64,000 bases of DNA. It comes from Muribaculum gordoncarteri. Lineage in GTDB: Bacteria > Bacteroidota > Bacteroidia > Bacteroidales > Muribaculaceae. The notes under the pieces were generated by a model, which was not told the origin of the DNA, ran no database searches, and saw only the letters and a program-made list of their open reading frames with translations. Positions 42,668 through 51,757 of this stretch are shown piece after piece. How positions within the stretch are numbered: the first letter of the stretch is position 1; every line of letters begins with the position of its first letter. The translations under genes were made by a program, and so were the position numbers. The stretch lies in contig NZ_CP039393.1 in assembly GCF_004803695.1 (NCBI RefSeq), forward strand, positions 3,242,870 to 3,306,869, given 5' to 3'.

Positions 42668-43975
42668 TTAGTCGATAAGCTGATCGGCCTTGTAACCGCC
42701 CATCTCACGGATGGCGTTCTTAAGCATTACATATTGCTCGAAGAGGTTGTTTACGGGTATTTCGTTCTTTGTATAGTCGTGCATCGGGCTCTTGAGGAAG
42801 AAGCTCAGGAATGACTGGATGCCGTAGCGTCCGCAACGTGCTGCGAGGTCGCTCAACAGAACGAGGTCAAGACACAAGGGAGCTGCAAGGATTGAGTCGC
42901 GGCAGAGGAAGTTGATCTTGATCTGCATCGGATAGCCCATCCAGCCGAAGATGTCGATGTTGTCCCATCCTTCCTTGTTGTCGTTGCGCGGAGGATAGTA
43001 GTTGATACGTACCTTGTGGTAGTAGTCGGTGTAGAGGTCGGGCTGCTTTTCAGCAACGAGGATTGACTCGAGAGTTGAGAGCTTGCTCACCTCCTTGGTG
43101 CGGAAGTTGGCGGGTTCGTCGAGTACAAGACCGTCGCGGTTACCGAGGATGTTGGTTGAGAACCATCCTGCGAGGCCGAGGCAACGTACACCGATGATGG
43201 GGGCGAAACCTGACTTAACGAGGGTCTGGCCGGTCTTGAAGTCCTTACCTGCGATAGGCATCTTGGTCTTCTCGGCGAGCTCCCACATAGCGGGGATGTC
43301 GACAGTTGTGTTGGGGGCACCCATGATGAAGGGAGCGCCTTCGGTAAGTGCTGCATAAGCGTAGCACATAGAGGGAGCGATGTTCTCGCGGTCGTCGGCC
43401 TTCATAGCGGCTTCGAGATCGGCGAGCTTATAGTGTACCTTCTCGTTTACGGGAACATAAACCTCAGTAGAAGCAGCCCAAAGCACAACTATGCGTGCGC
43501 AGCCGTTGGCTTCCTTGAAGTCGCGGATATCCTTCTTAAGTTCCTGAACCATGTCCCAGCGGGTCTTGCAGTCCTTAACGTTGTCACCGTCAAGACGCTT
43601 TGCATAGTTGTGGTCGAATGCAGCCTTCATGGGCTTGATCTTCTCGAGCTCGTCCTTAACGGGGAGGATGTCCTTCTCCTTGAGAACTTCGGCGTTCATA
43701 GCCGATTCAAATGCGTTGGCGGGATATACGTCCCAAGCTCCGAACACGATGTCGTTGAGGTCGGTGATGGGAACAATCTGGTTGTATTTGAGGTATTTCT
43801 TGTCGGCACCTTCTCCAACACGCATTACATCATATTGTGTCATTGAGCCAACGGGCTTGGCAAGACCCTTGCGAGTCATCAATACACCTGTCATAAAAGT
43901 TGAGGATACGGCTCCAAGTCCTACTACGAGAACGCCAAGCTTGCCTTCGGCTTTCTTTACTTCAATCTGATTCAT
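42668..43975 (-). CDS. ino1: Inositol-3-phosphate synthase
   Basis: A 435-residue myo-inositol-1-phosphate synthase, which converts glucose 6-phosphate to inositol 3-phosphate with NAD. The N-terminal Rossmann motif is VVGLGAVSSTFMTGVL. Later family segments are GAWDVYPANAFESAMNAEVL, VVLWAASTEVYVPVNEKVHY and WFSTNILGNRDGLVLDEPAN. It supplies the head group for inositol lipids made by the neighbouring genes. A 248-base gap with a leader hairpin separates it from the upstream HAD gene, so it probably has its own promoter. Confidence 0.92.
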   Translation of the reverse strand: MNQIEVKKAEGKLGVLVVGLGAVSSTFMTGVLMTRKGLAKPVGSMTQYDVMRVGEGADKKYLKYNQIVPITDLNDIVFGAWDVYPANAFESAMNAEVLKEKDILPVKDELEKIKPMKAAFDHNYAKRLDGDNVKDCKTRWDMVQELKKDIRDFKEANGCARIVVLWAASTEVYVPVNEKVHYKLADLEAAMKADDRENIAPSMCYAYAALTEGAPFIMGAPNTTVDIPAMWELAEKTKMPIAGKDFKTGQTLVKSGFAPIIGVRCLGLAGWFSTNILGNRDGLVLDEPANFRTKEVSKLSTLESILVAEKQPDLYTDYYHKVRINYYPPRNDNKEGWDNIDIFGWMGYPMQIKINFLCRDSILAAPLCLDLVLLSDLAARCGRYGIQSFLSFFLKSPMHDYTKNEIPVNNLFEQYVMLKNAIREMGGYKADQLID

Positions 43976-44042
43976 GATTGTGAGGTTAATTTTTACGGTT
44001 TAAGTATTTAAATTGTTGTTTTATTCACTTGCATAATGAAAA

Positions 44043-44085
44043 TTACGCGCTCATCCGATGCCGGTAGCAGCGAAAAAGCGCGTAA
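44043..44085 (-). promoter_or_regulatory. Leader hairpin upstream of inositol-phosphate synthase
   Basis: TTACGCGCT (44043-44051) and AGCGCGTAA (44077-44085) form a perfect 9-bp stem around a 25-base loop. It lies 68-110 bases upstream of the ino1 start. It could be an operator or an RNA structure in the 5' leader. Confidence 0.4.
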
Positions 44086-44223
44086 AAGTAATCCTTATTT
44101 TTCAAATGTAAAAATATTTTTCAGCTAACTTTCCTTATTTTTCGTAAAGAATAGTTAAATATAGGGACGATGTGTTAATTTAGTAAAATTTACATTCACA
44201 TCTCGAATAATAATGTTAACGGA

Positions 44224-44931
44224 TTATAACGCTGCATCGAGTACATCAGCCAGTTTTTTGATGATCGAGGGGTGCATCACGGCATCTTCGTCGGCGGTCC
44301 AGCCTTTTCCTTTGAGCCAGGCAACCTTGCAGCCGATGCTTTCGGCGGGCACGATGTCCTTTTTATAGGAGTCGCCCACCACGAGCACTTCTTCGGGCTT
44401 CAGGTGCAGAGCTTCGACTCCGAGGCCGAATATGCGCGGGTCGGGCTTGCGCACGCCCACAATGGCGCTTTCTATTATATCCTTGAAATAGTGGCGCAGG
44501 TTGAAATCGCGCAACACGCTCTCGACATTGCCGTAGAAGTTGCTCACAAGCACCATGGGATACTTCTCGTAGAGTGCCTCAAGCGTGGGGCGTGCCTCCT
44601 CGATGCATTGGCGTGCCTGATCGTAGCAGTACTTTGCAATGTCGGGTGCAAGAGTGTCGACGGCCTCGCGCTTTATGGCTCCGTTGTCGGCGAGATGCGT
44701 CAGCTCGATTTTCATCTTCTTGAGCAGGAGCACGTAGAAGTTGTCGTCGGGCATTATGTGACGAACTTTGGCAAGTTCACGCTCGGCATACACGTAAGCC
44801 TCACGGAATGTGTCCTTGTCGATTTCCACTCCCGATGCCCGGTAGCCGTCCCATATAATTTCGCTCCAGTGGGTGCCGCGGCTGTCGATTGTGCCGCCGT
44901 AGTCAAATATTATACCTTTAATATTTTCCAT
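44224..44931 (-). CDS. HAD-family hydrolase of the inositol-lipid cluster
   Basis: A 235-residue HAD protein with a helical cap (residues about 16-110). Motif I is IIFDYGGTIDS, motif II lies in MVLVSNFYGN, and motif III/IV is VGVRKPDPRIFGLG with VLVVGDSYKKDIVPAESIG. Motif I has Gly in place of the second Asp (D-x-G instead of D-x-D). It overlaps the phosphatidyltransferase gene by 14 bases. By context it may dephosphorylate phosphatidylinositol phosphate, as the Bacteroides cluster requires a phosphatase; this is inference. A start two codons earlier (44937) is possible. Confidence 0.75.
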   Translation of the reverse strand: MENIKGIIFDYGGTIDSRGTHWSEIIWDGYRASGVEIDKDTFREAYVYAERELAKVRHIMPDDNFYVLLLKKMKIELTHLADNGAIKREAVDTLAPDIAKYCYDQARQCIEEARPTLEALYEKYPMVLVSNFYGNVESVLRDFNLRHYFKDIIESAIVGVRKPDPRIFGLGVEALHLKPEEVLVVGDSYKKDIVPAESIGCKVAWLKGKGWTADEDAVMHPSIIKKLADVLDAAL

Positions 44932-45880
44932 CCTCAAGCTCTTTAGTGAATGTCTTGCAAATGTTTTCGTGGCGTATCACCATTCCGGCCAGCAATATGT
45001 TGAGCACCGTCAGCTCAAAGGCGAAGTAGAGCCAGGGCATCTGCAGGAAGAGCGATGCAAACAGGGCTATCGTGCGCCAGTTGAACGACAGGATGTTGGT
45101 GTACTTCATCAGCGGCAGGCTCTTGGCGCGGAATGCGTCGCGGAACGACTGCGGGATGCGTCCGTCGGGGAACCGGCGTTTCAGCTCGGCGCGCAGTGCC
45201 TGCATGCGCGGGGTCCAAGCCTCCTGGTTGATGGTGTAGTTGGTGTAGAAGGTCAATGTGAGCTTCTTCCAGAAGTTGTGTTTCCACGACAGCTCGGCGA
45301 GCTTGCTCTTGAGGTCGGCGGCCGATTCAAGTTCGCTGCCGTCCTCGCCCTTGAGGAAGTAGAGGTGGAACTGGCGGTAGTAGTCGGCCATTGCAGCCTG
45401 CTTGGCATGGCATATTCCCGTAACGACGGCGGTGACCCATATCACCCAGTGGTGCTGTGAGAAGAATTCCGATGTGACATTGGTGCGGAGGCATATAGCC
45501 ACGTATATCGTAGCAAACCAGAAGTCGCCCGACAGTCCGTCGAGTATTCGTCCTATGCGTGAATATTGCTTGGTCATTCGGGCCAGCTGTCCGTCGGCCG
45601 AGTCAAATGAGTTGGCCCATATCAGCAGCAACATTCCTATCACATTAAGCCACAGATCGTTGAAGTAGAACATCACTCCGGCGCCGATGCCGAGGAATAT
45701 CGATGCTATGGTTATGGCGTTGGGGGTTACGCCGAGCTTCTTGGCGAGGCATGCCCACATGTAGCCTATCGGGCGATAGAACGCGAGGTCGATGTGCTCC
45801 TCGGTGTCCATCGACTTGAGGCTGTCGCGATAGCTTGATGTGGACGGTTGTGCGTTATTTATCTGTTGCTCCATAGCCAT
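44918..45880 (-). CDS. CDP-alcohol phosphatidyltransferase (PI-phosphate synthase candidate)
   Basis: A 320-residue membrane enzyme that should join inositol phosphate to CDP-diacylglycerol. The CDP-alcohol motif reads DSADGQLARMTKQYSRIGRI followed by LDGLSGD. The last two aspartates are four residues apart, where three is usual. Several membrane segments are visible (ITIASIFLGIGAGVMFYF; VIGMLLLIWANSF; FASLFLQMPWLYFAFELTVL). The ATG at 45880 overlaps the ATP-grasp stop (TAATG). Bacteroides use a homologous enzyme for inositol lipids. Confidence 0.85.
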   Translation of the reverse strand: MAMEQQINNAQPSTSSYRDSLKSMDTEEHIDLAFYRPIGYMWACLAKKLGVTPNAITIASIFLGIGAGVMFYFNDLWLNVIGMLLLIWANSFDSADGQLARMTKQYSRIGRILDGLSGDFWFATIYVAICLRTNVTSEFFSQHHWVIWVTAVVTGICHAKQAAMADYYRQFHLYFLKGEDGSELESAADLKSKLAELSWKHNFWKKLTLTFYTNYTINQEAWTPRMQALRAELKRRFPDGRIPQSFRDAFRAKSLPLMKYTNILSFNWRTIALFASLFLQMPWLYFAFELTVLNILLAGMVIRHENICKTFTKELEDGKY

Positions 45881-46743
45881 TATTTGCGTTTTTTGATTTC
45901 GTTGAGGATGCACTTGGCTATGTGGGGCGCCGCTTCCTGACGGCAGGGAGCGAAGCTTGGCCAGTCGTTGAAGTCGATGATGCGAATGTCGCCTTCGGGG
46001 CTTATTATGCAGTCGCCGCCGTAGACCTTCACATCGAGAACCTCGCTCGCGTTCTGGCAGATGGCGCGCAGCTTCTCCTTGTCAAATTCGAGTCCCTGCG
46101 ACTTGCCGTTGATGGCTTCGTGGCCGTACTTGGAGTGGCCGAGGTCGAAGGGGTAGAACCAGAAGAAGAACGGAGTGCCCTGAACGCCGTAGAACTTTAT
46201 GAGGTCGCCCACGAGGTGACGGTTGATGACGGCGCGCTTGATGCCGCGCAGGAAGTATTCCTGGAGCACCTCCTGAGCCTCCTCGGGATGACGCACGTAG
46301 CTCACGTCCTCCTTGTGCATGGCGTGGAAGTCGCCGCGCTTGATCCAGCACTGCGTGAATCCGGCTTTCTTGAGGGCTGCGGTTACGCCTTCGTCGGTGT
46401 TTACGATGAGGCTTTCGGGGTAGGGGATGTTGGAGCCTACGAGTATTCGTGTCATGCGCTCGCGGGTGCAGTTCTCGATTCCGAATCCCGAGTTGATCAC
46501 CAGGGCTCCTTTCTGCTCGAGTTCCTGAAGCTTGTGTATCGACTTCATTTCGCGGCACATGTTGACGATGACCGGTTCGGTCACTTCGTCGGCAATGAAC
46601 TGCTCTTCGCTGTAGATGTTCACTATGCATCCGCGTTTGCGCAGATGGTCGGCAGCTGCATTGAATATGGCGGCGTCGTTGCCGATGTGGTTTGGCGAGT
46701 AGGCGCCGGCACGCATGATGCCGGCAATCGTTATTTCAGCCAT
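45880..46743 (-). CDS. ATP-grasp family protein in the inositol-lipid cluster
   Basis: A 287-residue protein resembling RimK/ATP-grasp ligases. The C-terminal Mg-binding segment is YGGDCIISPEGDIRIIDFND, and WIKRGDFHAMHKEDVSYVRH is a plausible ATP-binding loop. It sits between the nucleotidyltransferase and the phosphatidyltransferase, coupled to the latter. ATP-grasp enzymes form C-N, C-S or C-O bonds. A ligase here might add an amino acid or other acid to the lipid head group, but nothing in the sequence fixes the substrate. Confidence 0.75.
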   Translation of the reverse strand: MAEITIAGIMRAGAYSPNHIGNDAAIFNAAADHLRKRGCIVNIYSEEQFIADEVTEPVIVNMCREMKSIHKLQELEQKGALVINSGFGIENCTRERMTRILVGSNIPYPESLIVNTDEGVTAALKKAGFTQCWIKRGDFHAMHKEDVSYVRHPEEAQEVLQEYFLRGIKRAVINRHLVGDLIKFYGVQGTPFFFWFYPFDLGHSKYGHEAINGKSQGLEFDKEKLRAICQNASEVLDVKVYGGDCIISPEGDIRIIDFNDWPSFAPCRQEAAPHIAKCILNEIKKRK

Positions 46744-46792
46744 TTTAATAATATGTTACAATGATTGATTCGAGTTGCTTGTTGGCGTGGGC

Positions 46793-47503
46793 TTATGCGT
46801 TCCCTTCGGCGATGAATCGCTCGGCGGTGGCAATGTCGCCGGCATGGTCGACATCGACAATCTTGCTGAAGGGGTAGGCCTTAAGTCGCAGGCCGCCCTC
46901 CACGAGTGCGCGCTGGTAGTTGCGCATGCGGCTCACTCCGCGCTTCATGCAGTCGTCGAGAATGTCGAGCGCGGGGGCTGTGAGGCCGTATATTCCGCCT
47001 GAAATGTACTTCACTCCGTCCCAGGGGTTGTCGCGGAACGCCGTAATGAACATATCGTTGTCGACATCGATGTAGAGTGGCTTCTCGTCGTCGATAAACG
47101 ATGTAACGGCCATGTATCCGTCGGCGCTGTCGTCATGCTCGAATGCGTTGACATATTGGCGGAAGTCCTTTTCGTGGAATATGGTGTCGACTGTCGTCAG
47201 CACGAATTTTCCTGTGGCGGGGAACTTGCGGCTCACTTCCCAGAAAGAGTGCATCGAGCTGGGTGTCGACTTCACGGTGAGGTAGAGCGGCACGGGCAGG
47301 GTGAGGCTTTCGATGTATCGGCGCACCTCGGTCATCTGCTCGTTGACGATAATCGACAGCGACTCGGCGTTGCAGTCGAGCATTATGTCGATGAGTCGTT
47401 TTATCATGGGGGTGCCGTTGAGCTCTACGAGCGGCTTCGGGCGCTCTACGCCCTCCTGAGCGAGGCGGCTGCCTTCGCCGGCGGCTATTATGGCGTAATT
47501 CAT
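46793..47503 (-). CDS. Sugar-phosphate/inositol-phosphate nucleotidyltransferase
   Basis: A 236-residue NTP-transferase. The open frame begins 71 codons upstream inside pdxA, but the ATG at 47503 gives the family start MNYAIIAAGEGSRLAQEGVE with the nucleotide-binding G-x-G-x-R, followed by RPKPLVELNGTPMIKRLID. Downstream, FVLTTVDTIFHEKDF supplies the metal-binding aspartate. By position it may activate inositol phosphate with CTP. It lies 22 bases after pdxA. Confidence 0.82.
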   Translation of the reverse strand: MNYAIIAAGEGSRLAQEGVERPKPLVELNGTPMIKRLIDIMLDCNAESLSIIVNEQMTEVRRYIESLTLPVPLYLTVKSTPSSMHSFWEVSRKFPATGKFVLTTVDTIFHEKDFRQYVNAFEHDDSADGYMAVTSFIDDEKPLYIDVDNDMFITAFRDNPWDGVKYISGGIYGLTAPALDILDDCMKRGVSRMRNYQRALVEGGLRLKAYPFSKIVDVDHAGDIATAERFIAEGNA

Positions 47504-47525
47504 TTTATCTTGTTTTGTGGGTTGA

Positions 47526-48632
47526 TTAGTCGTTTTCGCTGTCATCCTTGGTGAGGTCAAGCACAACGTTGTCCTTGCTCTTGTCGAAGTACTGCTTGCG
47601 CAACGGATTGCGGTAGGCGCGGTCGTGGCGCAGGCGGTTGCGGTAGATGTCGATAGCCATGTATATGGCGCTGCGCATTGACTCGGCCGATGCCATGCCC
47701 TTGCCGGCAATGTCAAATCCTGTCCCGTGGTCGGGCGAGGTGCGCACGTAGGGAAGTCCGGCGGTGTAGTTTACGCCCTGGTCCATGGCGAGAGCCTTGA
47801 ACGGTGTGAGTCCCTGGTCGTGGTACATGGCAAGGATGCCGTCAAACTTCTCGTAAGCTTCCGAGCCGAAGAATCCGTCGGATGCGTAGGGGCCGAAGGC
47901 GAGAATCTTCTCGTTGGCAGCCTCTTCGATTGCCGGGATTATTACATCGCGCTCCTCGGTGCCGAGCAGTCCGTTCTCGCCGGCATGGGGATTTAGCGAA
48001 AGCACCGCTATGCGGGGGCAGTCGATGGCGAAGTCACGCTGCAGCGAGCGGTTGAATATGCGCAGCTTCTCGAGTATCGCCTCCTTGGTTATGGCCGATG
48101 GCACCTTGGCCAGCGGCATGTGGGCTGTCACGAGGGCCACGCGGATGTCTTCGGAGCAAAGCACCATGAGGCTCTTGTCGCCGTCGCCTATCGAGGCTTC
48201 GAGGTATTCGGTGTGGCCGGGGAAGGTGAATGTTTCGCTCTGTATCGTGTCCTTGTTGATGGGTGCTGTCACGAGCACATCGATGCTGCCCGAGCGGAGG
48301 TCGGTAACGGCGCTCTCAAGCGATGCGAAAGCGGCCTGTCCGGCTGTCTTTGATGCCACTCCGGGCTCAATCTTGGTGTCCTCGGGCACAACGTTTATTA
48401 TGTTTACTTCGCCGTCGCGTGCATCGTCGGCCGACGGAACCTGAACCAGGTTTATTGGGGCTATGTCGAGCCCTTTACGGTAATATGCGGCTATCTTTGC
48501 CGAACCGTAAATCACGGGGGTGCAAAGTTCCACAAAGCGTGGGTCGTCGAGGGCCTTGAGTATCACCTCGTAGCCAATTCCGTTTATATCGCCTTGGGTT
48601 ATTCCCACTTTTATCTTTCGGTTGTCCTTCAT
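47526..48632 (-). CDS. pdxA: 4-hydroxythreonine-4-phosphate dehydrogenase
   Basis: A 368-residue PdxA, the NAD-dependent enzyme of pyridoxal phosphate synthesis. Signature segments are KVGITQGDINGIGYEVILKA, VTAPINKDTI, FPGHTEYL with a metal-binding His, LSLNPHAGENGLLGTEERDV, MYHDQGLTPFK and VRTSPDHGTGFDIAGKG. It is the first gene of the minus-strand run into the inositol-lipid genes and diverges from the GNAT gene. Confidence 0.93.
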   Translation of the reverse strand: MKDNRKIKVGITQGDINGIGYEVILKALDDPRFVELCTPVIYGSAKIAAYYRKGLDIAPINLVQVPSADDARDGEVNIINVVPEDTKIEPGVASKTAGQAAFASLESAVTDLRSGSIDVLVTAPINKDTIQSETFTFPGHTEYLEASIGDGDKSLMVLCSEDIRVALVTAHMPLAKVPSAITKEAILEKLRIFNRSLQRDFAIDCPRIAVLSLNPHAGENGLLGTEERDVIIPAIEEAANEKILAFGPYASDGFFGSEAYEKFDGILAMYHDQGLTPFKALAMDQGVNYTAGLPYVRTSPDHGTGFDIAGKGMASAESMRSAIYMAIDIYRNRLRHDRAYRNPLRKQYFDKSKDNVVLDLTKDDSEND

Positions 48633-48710
48633 TGTTGTAGTTTATAGTTGTAGAGTCGTAGAGTGGCCCCGTAGGCGCACATTTACTCAAAATAACGCGC
48701 TAAGTTACGA

Positions 48711-49221
48711 ATAATCCCCCACATAACCGCGTTACACCGCCAAAAATGTGGAAATCGCAATCGATGTTTCGTTGCCGATTTGCGGGGATGTGGAGTAATT
48801 TTTAACTTTGCCGAATAAAAACAATGTGGATGTTATGAAGATAAGAGAAGTGCGCACCGACGACGCAAAGGAAATTGCCGAAATATACAATCACTATGTA
48901 AGGACTTCGACCGTGACTTTCGACACGGTCATAGCCACCGAGGAGATGACGCGCAACCGCATCGAGGCTATCGCTTCGCGCTATCCCTACTATGTGTGCG
49001 AGGACGAGGGCCGCGTGGTAGGCTATGCCTATGCCCATGAGTGGAAAGGACGCGGAGCCTATCACAACACCCTTGAGGCTTCGGCCTACGTGCTCGACGG
49101 AATGACCGGACGCGGCATCGGCCGCAAGCTGATGGAGTGTCTTATCGACGACTGCCGCAAGCGCGGATTCCATGCCCTGATAGCCTGCATAACCACCGGC
49201 AACGAGGCGAGCGAGCGCATG
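48711..49221 (+). repeat. 511-bp direct repeat, left copy (IS1634 target duplication)
   Basis: Identical to 51247-51757 at a constant offset of 2,536 bases. It carries the promoter and the first 129 codons of the acetyltransferase gene. The flanking bases differ on both sides, which fixes the limits. Confidence 0.95.
48779..48810 (+). promoter_or_regulatory. Promoter of the truncated GNAT gene
   Basis: TTTG (48779-48782), a 20-base spacer and TAACTTTG (48803-48810) match the Bacteroidota consensus. The same promoter is repeated at 51315-51346 before the intact copy. Confidence 0.75.
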
Positions 49222-49227
49222 CGGTAG
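48835..49227 (+). pseudogene. GNAT acetyltransferase, truncated by IS1634-family insertion
   Basis: The first 129 codons match the intact gene at 51371. The frame then enters the IS and stops one codon later (ERMR, TAG). The final 32 residues of the fold are missing, so the product is probably inactive although its promoter is intact. Confidence 0.9.
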
Positions 49228-51246
49228 TTTGACAGTTGCATTTTCATGAATCTTTTTTGCTGGCACGCTTGCACGTGTCAAATTTTATTACTATCTTTGT
49301 AGCACCGTGTAGCAATCAACGGCAGGGCGGCATAATATGAAGCTGAAAATAACCAAGACAAAAAAGACTTCCATCCTTTATGTACAGAAGGCATACAGGG
49401 ACAAGAACGGCAAAAGTACCTCAAGAATCCATGAGCGCCTTGGAACGCTTGAGGAAGTTCGTCAGAGATGCGGAGACAGAGATCCTGTTGAATGGGCCAG
49501 GGGATATATCGCCAGGCTTACGGCACAGGAGAAGGAGGGCCGGCAGGTGATAATATCACGTCTGTCGCCCACAAAGCTTATTGAAAAAGGCGAGGCTCAG
49601 AGTTGCGAGAGCGGATATCTGTTTCTTAAACGGCTGTACCATAAGGTCGGGATGGACAGGATATGCGAGGCAATCTCACGTAAACATAAGTTCGACTTCG
49701 ATTTCAACAAAGTTCTGGAGCTGATGGTCTACGAACGGCTTTTGAGACCGGCTTCAAAACTAGGTAATTATCGCAGGAGCGGAAGCTATATCGAGCCTTT
49801 TGATATAGAAAAACAGCATATCTACAGGAGTCTGGATATCCTGGACAGACACGGTGAATACATCCAGAAGAGACTTTTCCTTAATTCGTCAAAGGTTGTC
49901 GAACGGGATACGACCGTCATGTACTATGACTGCACCAACTATTTTTTCGAGAGAGAATCTGCCGATCCGGACTATGTGACAGACAAAAAAGGGAACGTTC
50001 ATGAACGTATACGCAAGTACGGAGTCTCCAAGGAACATCGACCGAACCCCATCGTACAGATGGGTATGTTCATCGACAACTCCGGCATGCCGGTTGCGAT
50101 GTGCATCAATCCCGGCAATGCCAACGAACAGACTACCTTGATTCCAACTGAAAAGATTATAGTTGAGAAGATGGGGGTCAGCAAGATTGTAGTCTGTACA
50201 GACGGAGGTCTCTCTTCTGAAGGCAACCGGTCATATAACTCCACAGCAGAAAGATCATTCATAACGGTGCAGTCAATAAAGAAACTGGAGGATAATCTCA
50301 GGGACTGGTGTCTGGAACCGACAGGATGGAAACTTGTAAAGTCCGACACGGTACAAAAAGACAAGCGGTACCGGGATGCAGACGAGGATGAACTGGAGTT
50401 TGACCTGACTGATGCCGATACTGCCCGTTATTACGGAGACCGCACTTTTTATCGCGAGCGTTGGATTGTCAATGAAAAGACAAAGTTCTCTCAAAGATTG
50501 ATTGTGACATTTTCATACAAATACCGCGACTACCTCCGATTCCTGCGTCAACGCGAGATTGACAAGGCTGACAGCAATGCACGTGGAAACAGGACATTGA
50601 CCAAATCTTATAAGAGCCCTGACAGGTTCCTTTCCGAGACCTACGCCACAGAAGACGGCGAGGTTGCGGTATTCAGAACCGTCTCCCTGAATCTTGACGC
50701 CATATCAGAAGAAGAAAAATATGACGGCTTCTATGCGATATGTACGGATCTGTCTGACAATGTGACGAAAATCATCGAACTGAACCATAACCGCTGGGAG
50801 TCGGAGGATGCCTTCAGGGTCATCAAGACTGACTTCAAGGGTCGACCCGTCTTCGTCTGGACGGCGGAACACATAAGGGCCCACTTCATTGTCTGCTTTA
50901 TCACACTACTGCTCTTCAGAATAATGGAAAAGGAACTGAACTATAAATACACATCCTCCGCTATAATTGAGAAACTACGGTCAATGACTATGAACATAGT
51001 CAAGGGAGAAGGCTACAAGCCTAACTTCACACGGGATGATCTTACCGATGACCTACATGCCAAAGCCGGCTTCAGACTCGACACCGAGATTGTTACTCGT
51101 CAGAAAATCAAACAGATTATTGCTAATATTAAAAAAGGTTAAATATAGATAACCCCATTCCAGTGCTACATATATAGACCCTTTTGCACATGGCTTCACG
51201 CCAATGTACAAAAGGGTTTGCTCGTTTTTGGACTGTAAAAGATGGG
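49222..51246 (+). mobile_element. IS1634-family insertion sequence (2,025 bp)
   Basis: The limits are set by the ends of the 511-bp direct repeat. The ends are imperfect inverted repeats (CGGTAGTTTGACAGTT against CCCATCTTTTACAGTC), sharing TTT-ACAGT. An internal promoter (TTG 49269-49271, 20 bases, TATCTTTG 49292-49299) drives the transposase. Very long target duplications are a known trait of IS1634. Confidence 0.88.
49337..51142 (+). CDS. IS1634-family transposase
   Basis: A 601-residue DDE transposase of the IS1634 group. The N-terminal segment is KTSILYVQKAYRDKNGK. DDE residues are expected in TVMYYDCTNYFFER, KIVVCTDGGLSSEGN and the C-terminal HNRWESEDAFRVIKTDFKGR, followed by HIRAHFIVCFITLLLFR. 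Length is normal for the family and the frame is intact. The short C-terminal region is basic. Confidence 0.92.
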   Translation: MKLKITKTKKTSILYVQKAYRDKNGKSTSRIHERLGTLEEVRQRCGDRDPVEWARGYIARLTAQEKEGRQVIISRLSPTKLIEKGEAQSCESGYLFLKRLYHKVGMDRICEAISRKHKFDFDFNKVLELMVYERLLRPASKLGNYRRSGSYIEPFDIEKQHIYRSLDILDRHGEYIQKRLFLNSSKVVERDTTVMYYDCTNYFFERESADPDYVTDKKGNVHERIRKYGVSKEHRPNPIVQMGMFIDNSGMPVAMCINPGNANEQTTLIPTEKIIVEKMGVSKIVVCTDGGLSSEGNRSYNSTAERSFITVQSIKKLEDNLRDWCLEPTGWKLVKSDTVQKDKRYRDADEDELEFDLTDADTARYYGDRTFYRERWIVNEKTKFSQRLIVTFSYKYRDYLRFLRQREIDKADSNARGNRTLTKSYKSPDRFLSETYATEDGEVAVFRTVSLNLDAISEEEKYDGFYAICTDLSDNVTKIIELNHNRWESEDAFRVIKTDFKGRPVFVWTAEHIRAHFIVCFITLLLFRIMEKELNYKYTSSAIIEKLRSMTMNIVKGEGYKPNFTRDDLTDDLHAKAGFRLDTEIVTRQKIKQIIANIKKG

Positions 51247-51757
51247 ATAATCCCCCACATAACCGCGTTACACCGCCAAAAATGTGGAAATCGCAATCGA
51301 TGTTTCGTTGCCGATTTGCGGGGATGTGGAGTAATTTTTAACTTTGCCGAATAAAAACAATGTGGATGTTATGAAGATAAGAGAAGTGCGCACCGACGAC
51401 GCAAAGGAAATTGCCGAAATATACAATCACTATGTAAGGACTTCGACCGTGACTTTCGACACGGTCATAGCCACCGAGGAGATGACGCGCAACCGCATCG
51501 AGGCTATCGCTTCGCGCTATCCCTACTATGTGTGCGAGGACGAGGGCCGCGTGGTAGGCTATGCCTATGCCCATGAGTGGAAAGGACGCGGAGCCTATCA
51601 CAACACCCTTGAGGCTTCGGCCTACGTGCTCGACGGAATGACCGGACGCGGCATCGGCCGCAAGCTGATGGAGTGTCTTATCGACGACTGCCGCAAGCGC
51701 GGATTCCATGCCCTGATAGCCTGCATAACCACCGGCAACGAGGCGAGCGAGCGCATG
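51247..51757 (+). repeat. 511-bp direct repeat, right copy
   Basis: Second copy of 48711-49221. It rebuilds the promoter and 5' part of the acetyltransferase gene downstream of the IS. Confidence 0.95.

Noticed and set aside
46082..46630. 182-codon minus-strand frame inside the ATP-grasp gene
   Set aside because: Arg/His-rich out-of-frame shadow caused by GC-rich codons.
48711..51757. Duplication of the GNAT region considered as ordinary gene duplication
   Set aside because: Both limits coincide exactly with the IS ends, which fits a target duplication made by the IS1634-family element.
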